Below, piece by piece: positions 6,527 to 8,811 of a DNA stretch of 8,811 nt. Within the stretch, counting starts at the first letter, position 1; each line of letters opens with the position of its first letter. Under the pieces are notes generated by a model. It saw nothing but the letters and a program-made list of their open reading frames with translations, did no database searches and was not told the origin of the DNA. The stretch is from Methanobacteriota archaeon (GTDB lineage Archaea; Thermoplasmatota; Poseidoniia; Poseidoniales; Thalassarchaeaceae). A program made the translations under genes and the position numbers. The stretch covers positions 1 through 8,811 of the forward strand of contig NYST01000039.1 in NCBI GenBank assembly GCA_002683155.1, given 5' to 3'.

Positions 6527-6718
6527 ATGGGGAATATTAGGCCGTCGTTCATTAAATCCAGAGCCCTTAGATTGGTAGAGATGTACCCCGATCAATTCAC
6601 CGATGACTTCGAAACAAACAAACATCTTGTATCAGAATTCTCTGATGTCGACAATAAAAGAATGCGTAATTGGATAGCTGGTTACATCACAAGATACAAG
6701 CAACGCAGAGTTGACTAG
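6527..6718 (+). CDS. rps17e: Small ribosomal subunit protein eS17 (S17e)
   Basis: This 63-residue protein is the short archaeal form of S17e. It starts MGNIRPSFIKSRALRLVEMY, the diagnostic N-terminus, continues with PDQFTDDFETNKHLVSEFSD (21-40), and ends with the conserved NKRMRNWIAGYITRYKQRR. eS17 is in the head of the small subunit near the mRNA exit region. It is the fourth gene of the S19e-L39e-L31e-S17e run, spaced 4 nt from L31e with a GGAGG Shine-Dalgarno sequence. Its inclusion here is not the arrangement I associate with this cluster in other archaea. A 36-bp gap follows before the TrmJ-like gene, with no clear terminator. Confidence 0.94.
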   Translation: MGNIRPSFIKSRALRLVEMYPDQFTDDFETNKHLVSEFSDVDNKRMRNWIAGYITRYKQRRVD

Positions 6719-6754
6719 CGCACCACTCATCATCTAGGGGGTTCTCGCGAACGC

Positions 6755-7507
6755 ATGGGAGAGAGGCGTGAGGATATGCTTCCGGAGTATAGTAGTTCAG
6801 TATGCGTAGTATTGGTCAGGCCCGAGACTGAAGGGAATATTGGTGCTGTTGCGAGATCAATACTAAACTTTGGAATTTCAGATTTAAGAATCGTTGGCAG
6901 AGCGGGAGAGTGGTCCCAAGAGGCTCGAAATAGGGCGAAGAACGCGCAGGTTGTGCTAGACGAATGCGCTCATTTCGATACTTTAGAGGAAGCCGTCGCA
7001 GATTGTTCCATTGTAGTCGGTACTTCGGGAAAAAGAGAAGATGGGGATAAAACCTCGATGAGGCACTTCCTGCTTCCTGATGAATTGCCTGACCGCCTAT
7101 CTGGTGTTGATGGGAGGGTAGCATTTGTCTTCGGTCCCGAAGGGAAGGGACTCATGAATGAGCAATTAGTTCAATGTGACTTGCTCGTAACAATTCCTAC
7201 ATGGGAGGGGTATCCGATTCTAAATCTCAGCCATGCTGTTGCGATTATCTGCTATTCATGGCGGGTATATTTTAGCTCAAACGCCCCTAGTGGATCTGGC
7301 GGTAGGTTGCTTGATCCAAATCTAAGGAGGCAACTGAGAAGCGAAATCAGTGATTTGGTTAGGTTGTTACCAACCAAGGAACATAAGAGGCAGGGTATTG
7401 AAGAAACATTGAACAGGGTGATTATGAGGGGCCTCCCAAAGGATGATGAGATCCATAGAATAATTGGTGTGATTAGCATGTCAAAAAAGTCATTTTCCAA
7501 AGATTAG
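6755..7507 (+). CDS. trmJ: TrmJ-like SPOUT RNA 2'-O-methyltransferase
   Basis: This 250-residue protein has all three SPOUT-family motifs of the TrmJ/TrmH group. Motif 1 is VRPETEGNIGAVARSILNFG (21-40), with Asn28 and the catalytic-type Arg34. Motif 2 is FVFGPEGKGL (124-133). Motif 3 is IPTWEGYPILNLSHAVAIIC (147-166), forming the trefoil-knot SAM site. A basic C-terminal helical tail follows (190-250), as in TrmJ. Characterised archaeal TrmJ methylates the ribose of C32 in tRNA using S-adenosylmethionine; a different RNA target cannot be excluded from sequence alone. It follows S17e by 36 nt and may be read from the ribosomal operon. ATG 6755 is used, with 'gggggt' at 6737-6742; ATG 6776 would also leave the fold intact. 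It converges with queD across 13 bp. Confidence 0.88.
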   Translation: MGERREDMLPEYSSSVCVVLVRPETEGNIGAVARSILNFGISDLRIVGRAGEWSQEARNRAKNAQVVLDECAHFDTLEEAVADCSIVVGTSGKREDGDKTSMRHFLLPDELPDRLSGVDGRVAFVFGPEGKGLMNEQLVQCDLLVTIPTWEGYPILNLSHAVAIICYSWRVYFSSNAPSGSGGRLLDPNLRRQLRSEISDLVRLLPTKEHKRQGIEETLNRVIMRGLPKDDEIHRIIGVISMSKKSFSKD

Positions 7508-7522
7508 GAAATTTTGAATTTC
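7508..7522. terminator. AT-rich perfect inverted repeat between convergent trmJ and queD
   Basis: GAAATT (7508-7513), a 3-nt loop TTG, then AATTTC (7517-7522) form a perfect 6-bp inverted repeat that starts right after the trmJ stop and runs into the queD stop. It puts short T-runs on both strands. Archaeal termination depends on T-rich tracts, so it could end both transcripts, but the stem is weak and T-runs are short. Confidence 0.3.
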
Positions 7523-7979
7523 ACTGGGTTGGAGGATGCCAGCTTGCCCATGACTTGGGAGTCTCCCTAACGTGCATCGCCGAAAGACGCAGTTTGTTAC
7601 CGTATGATGAGTATATATGCGGGGAGACCTGTTCGAAGGCCCACTTGGCCAGGTTCTCCGCAGTGGGGATGAACGGGACTACCACCGTCCTGTGGTCCGA
7701 ACTAAGGCCGGAGAGCACCTCAATCGCCTCCTCGTCTCGCTCGTAAACCACGAAGGCGTGGTCCACCACATCGTGGATGTGCTCCTCGAGTATACTGGAC
7801 ACGTCTCCGAAGTCGATGAGCATCCCCTCTTCGGACACGCCCTCCTCTTGCACCACCTCGCCCTCCAACTCTGCCTCCCACCTGTACCTGTGACCGTGGA
7901 AGTGGCGGCACTTGCTCTTGTGGTTGGGCACCCTGTGCCCGGTATCGGTCTCTACCCAGCGCCTGATCGAAGAACTCAT
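7521..7979 (-). CDS. queD: QueD: 6-carboxy-5,6,7,8-tetrahydropterin synthase
   Basis: This 152-residue protein is a member of the 6-pyruvoyltetrahydropterin synthase fold. Zinc ligands are visible as His15 (TGHRV) and the CRHFHGH motif (24-30: Cys24, His28, His30). Cys24 in CxxxHGH is the catalytic cysteine of QueD and PTPS-I, unlike PTPS-III, where it is Glu. Further family features are MLIDFGD (53-59), VDHAF with His74, PTAEN (105-109) and the pterin-anchoring Glu139 in HVRET. QueD converts 7,8-dihydroneopterin triphosphate to 6-carboxytetrahydropterin, an early step toward preQ0; in archaea preQ0 supplies archaeosine in tRNA. ATG 7979 overlaps the msrB stop as ATGA, with GGAGG 7 nt upstream inside msrB. 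GC at third positions is about 86% in the first 42 codons, far above the left-hand genes. Confidence 0.92.
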   Translation of the reverse strand: MSSSIRRWVETDTGHRVPNHKSKCRHFHGHRYRWEAELEGEVVQEEGVSEEGMLIDFGDVSSILEEHIHDVVDHAFVVYERDEEAIEVLSGLSSDHRTVVVPFIPTAENLAKWAFEQVSPHIYSSYGNKLRLSAMHVRETPKSWASWHPPTQ

Positions 7980-8395
7980 TCCACTTCCTCCGGTATGAAG
8001 TCCAAACTAGCGGAGTTGATGCAGTACCTCTCTCCTCCGAACTTCGCGGGGCCGTCCTCGAAGACGTGTCCTAAGTGAGCGTCGCAGTCTTTGCACCTGA
8101 CTTCAACACGCACCATTCCGTGAGTCGTGTCCTCCAGCCTCCTTATTCCGGCATCGGGGTGCTCGGTGTGGAAGGCGGGCCAACCGCATCCTGAGTGGTA
8201 CTTCATCTCGCTAGTGAATAGGAGGCTTCCGCAGCAGATGCAGAAGTAGTCGCCGCCCCTGTCCTCCATGTTCAGTGCACCCGTGCCCGGCCTCTCAGTG
8301 CCTCCTTCCCTGGTCACGTGGTACTGTAGGGGAGTGAGTCTAGACCTCCACTCTCCGTCTCTCTCGGGATCGAATCTAGGCTCACTTCCACTCAT
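7976..8395 (-). CDS. msrB: Peptide-methionine (R)-S-oxide reductase MsrB
   Basis: This 139-residue protein is a complete MsrB domain. It has the opening LTPLQYHVTREGGTERPGTG (20-39), two CxxC zinc-site pairs (Cys52/Cys55 in FCICCG, Cys101/Cys104 in RCKDCDAHLGH), the SGCGWPAF loop with Cys70 as possible recycling cysteine, and the catalytic RYCINSASLDF with Cys125. MsrB reduces the R epimer of methionine sulfoxide in oxidised proteins, normally recycled by thioredoxin. No signal peptide is seen, so it acts in the cytosol. The gene overlaps queC upstream (8392-8395) and queD downstream (7976-7979) by ATGA, and a GAGG lies 7 nt before its ATG inside queC. This coupling to preQ0 genes is unusual. 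High GC matches its two partners and not the genes beyond 7510. Confidence 0.95.
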   Translation of the reverse strand: MSGSEPRFDPERDGEWRSRLTPLQYHVTREGGTERPGTGALNMEDRGGDYFCICCGSLLFTSEMKYHSGCGWPAFHTEHPDAGIRRLEDTTHGMVRVEVRCKDCDAHLGHVFEDGPAKFGGERYCINSASLDFIPEEVE

Positions 8396-8811
8396 AGTCC
8401 CGCCTCGTGTTTCTCGTTCTCAATAAGCGCGTTCGCGAGGGCAGCTTCCCACCCGTCAACGTACTCCACGGGATCCTTCCTGCCTATGGCGTGGAATGCC
8501 AGGATCCTCTCAACGTCAGCCCCTGACTTTCCGGAACTGCGCCCGAGTTCGTCCGGGTTGTAGGATGTGTTCGTGTTAGCGAAGACGGTATCGAAGTCTA
8601 GCCCCAGGAATCGGATCGCCTCGTCTGAGTCGGTAAGTATGGCCTCCTTGTCACCCTCAATGTAGGGAAGATGGAAGGAGACCAAGTGGCTGTCCCAGTT
8701 GCCGGTGCGGAAGGCCTCCCCTATCGCTTCGTAAAACTCGGGACGGCAGTCCGGGTAGATCTCGTGATCGCCGCTGTGGACCCCGAGCGCGATTTTAGTC
8801 TCCTCTCCGCC
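8392..8811 (-). CDS. queC: QueC-family protein (7-cyano-7-deazaguanine synthase-like), C-terminal 139 residues, zinc cysteines missing
   Basis: The minus-strand frame is open from the window edge (8811) to a TGA at 8394-8392, so the 5' end is missing. It contains the QueC phrase IALGVHSGDHEIYPDCRPEF (7-26 of the visible part) and then LGLDFDTVFANT leading to the C-terminal region. In E. coli-type QueC that region reads SCY...ACGKCDSC and binds zinc through four cysteines; here it reads TSYNPDELGRSSGKSGADVE, in register without gaps, with Ser83, Ser93, Ser96 and Asp99 in place of the cysteines. QueC turns 7-carboxy-7-deazaguanine into preQ0 using ATP and ammonia. Context with queD supports that pathway. 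A TTG at 8685 is not the start, since homology continues upstream of it. Family membership is firm; whether activity is standard is open. Confidence 0.87.
   Translation of the reverse strand, partial: GGEETKIALGVHSGDHEIYPDCRPEFYEAIGEAFRTGNWDSHLVSFHLPYIEGDKEAILTDSDEAIRFLGLDFDTVFANTNTSYNPDELGRSSGKSGADVERILAFHAIGRKDPVEYVDGWEAALANALIENEKHEAGL

Noticed and set aside
6741..6752. Short inverted repeat gttc-tcgc-gaac before trmJ
   Set aside because: A 4-bp stem is expected often by chance, and there is no T-rich tract after it to suggest termination.
7720..7911. Gly/Arg-rich minus-strand open frame overlapping queD
   Set aside because: It is a frame-shifted reading of queD with low-complexity composition and no family resemblance.
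7617..8078. Long plus-strand open frame of 153 codons across queD and the end of msrB
   Set aside because: It lies opposite genes with complete family motifs. The high third-position GC of queD and msrB removes stop codons from the opposite strand, which explains the open frame.
8383..8685. queC read as a 97-residue gene starting at a TTG at 8685
   Set aside because: The same frame continues upstream to the window edge and contains the conserved GVHSGDHEIYPDCRPEF region, so the TTG is an internal leucine codon.
1..8811. tRNA, rRNA, CRISPR arrays, insertion sequences or riboswitches
   Set aside because: All intergenic gaps are short (at most about 155 bp) and show no cloverleaf, repeat-spacer pattern, transposase or terminal inverted repeats by eye.

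Overview
The window looks like a compact archaeal chromosome segment. It holds the archaeal/eukaryotic-type ribosomal proteins S19e, L39e, L31e and S17e in one operon, an archaeal-style TrmJ methyltransferase, preQ0/archaeosine-pathway genes, and AT-rich elements about 26 nt upstream of start codons, as in leaderless archaeal genes. Together with MsrB, an FMN reductase, a PqqD-like protein and an FdhF/YdeP-type molybdoenzyme, this fits a mesophilic, oxygen-exposed euryarchaeon. My best guess is a marine Thermoplasmatota lineage such as Marine Group II (Poseidoniales); that is inference, not proof. There is no rRNA, tRNA, CRISPR array or insertion sequence that I can see, and no gene-free stretch longer than about 110 bases.

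Layout. 1-146 (-) is the N-terminal part of an NAD(P)-binding Rossmann/NmrA-like protein, cut by the window edge and divergent from 196-2502 (+), a molybdopterin oxidoreductase of the YdeP/FdhF-like family. 2483-3724 (-) is a TPR protein whose 3' end overlaps the molybdoenzyme gene by 20 bp. 3763-4326 (+) is a NADPH-dependent FMN reductase-like flavoprotein, followed after 7 nt by a small PqqD-like protein (4334-4669). One base further, on the other strand, ends an unrecognised two-helix membrane protein (4671-5462).

5618-6718 (+) is the S19e-L39e-L31e-S17e operon, followed by a TrmJ-like SPOUT RNA methyltransferase (6755-7507). Converging on it across 13 bp is a three-gene operon on the minus strand, 8811 to 7521: queC (5' end outside the window), msrB and queD, joined by two 4-bp ATGA overlaps.

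The second half is dominated by translation: ribosomal proteins, a tRNA methyltransferase, and two enzymes of 7-deazaguanine synthesis that feed archaeosine in tRNA. The most notable points are: (i) the QueC homologue aligns without gaps through the family's C-terminal zinc region, but all four expected cysteines are replaced by Ser, Ser, Ser and Asp; (ii) msrB sits translationally coupled between queC and queD; (iii) third-codon-position GC jumps from about 40% in a gene to the left to above 80% in queC/queD, which points to transfer, an island edge or an assembly join near 7510; (iv) S17e sits where eIF6 is commonly found in the archaeal L39e-L31e cluster.
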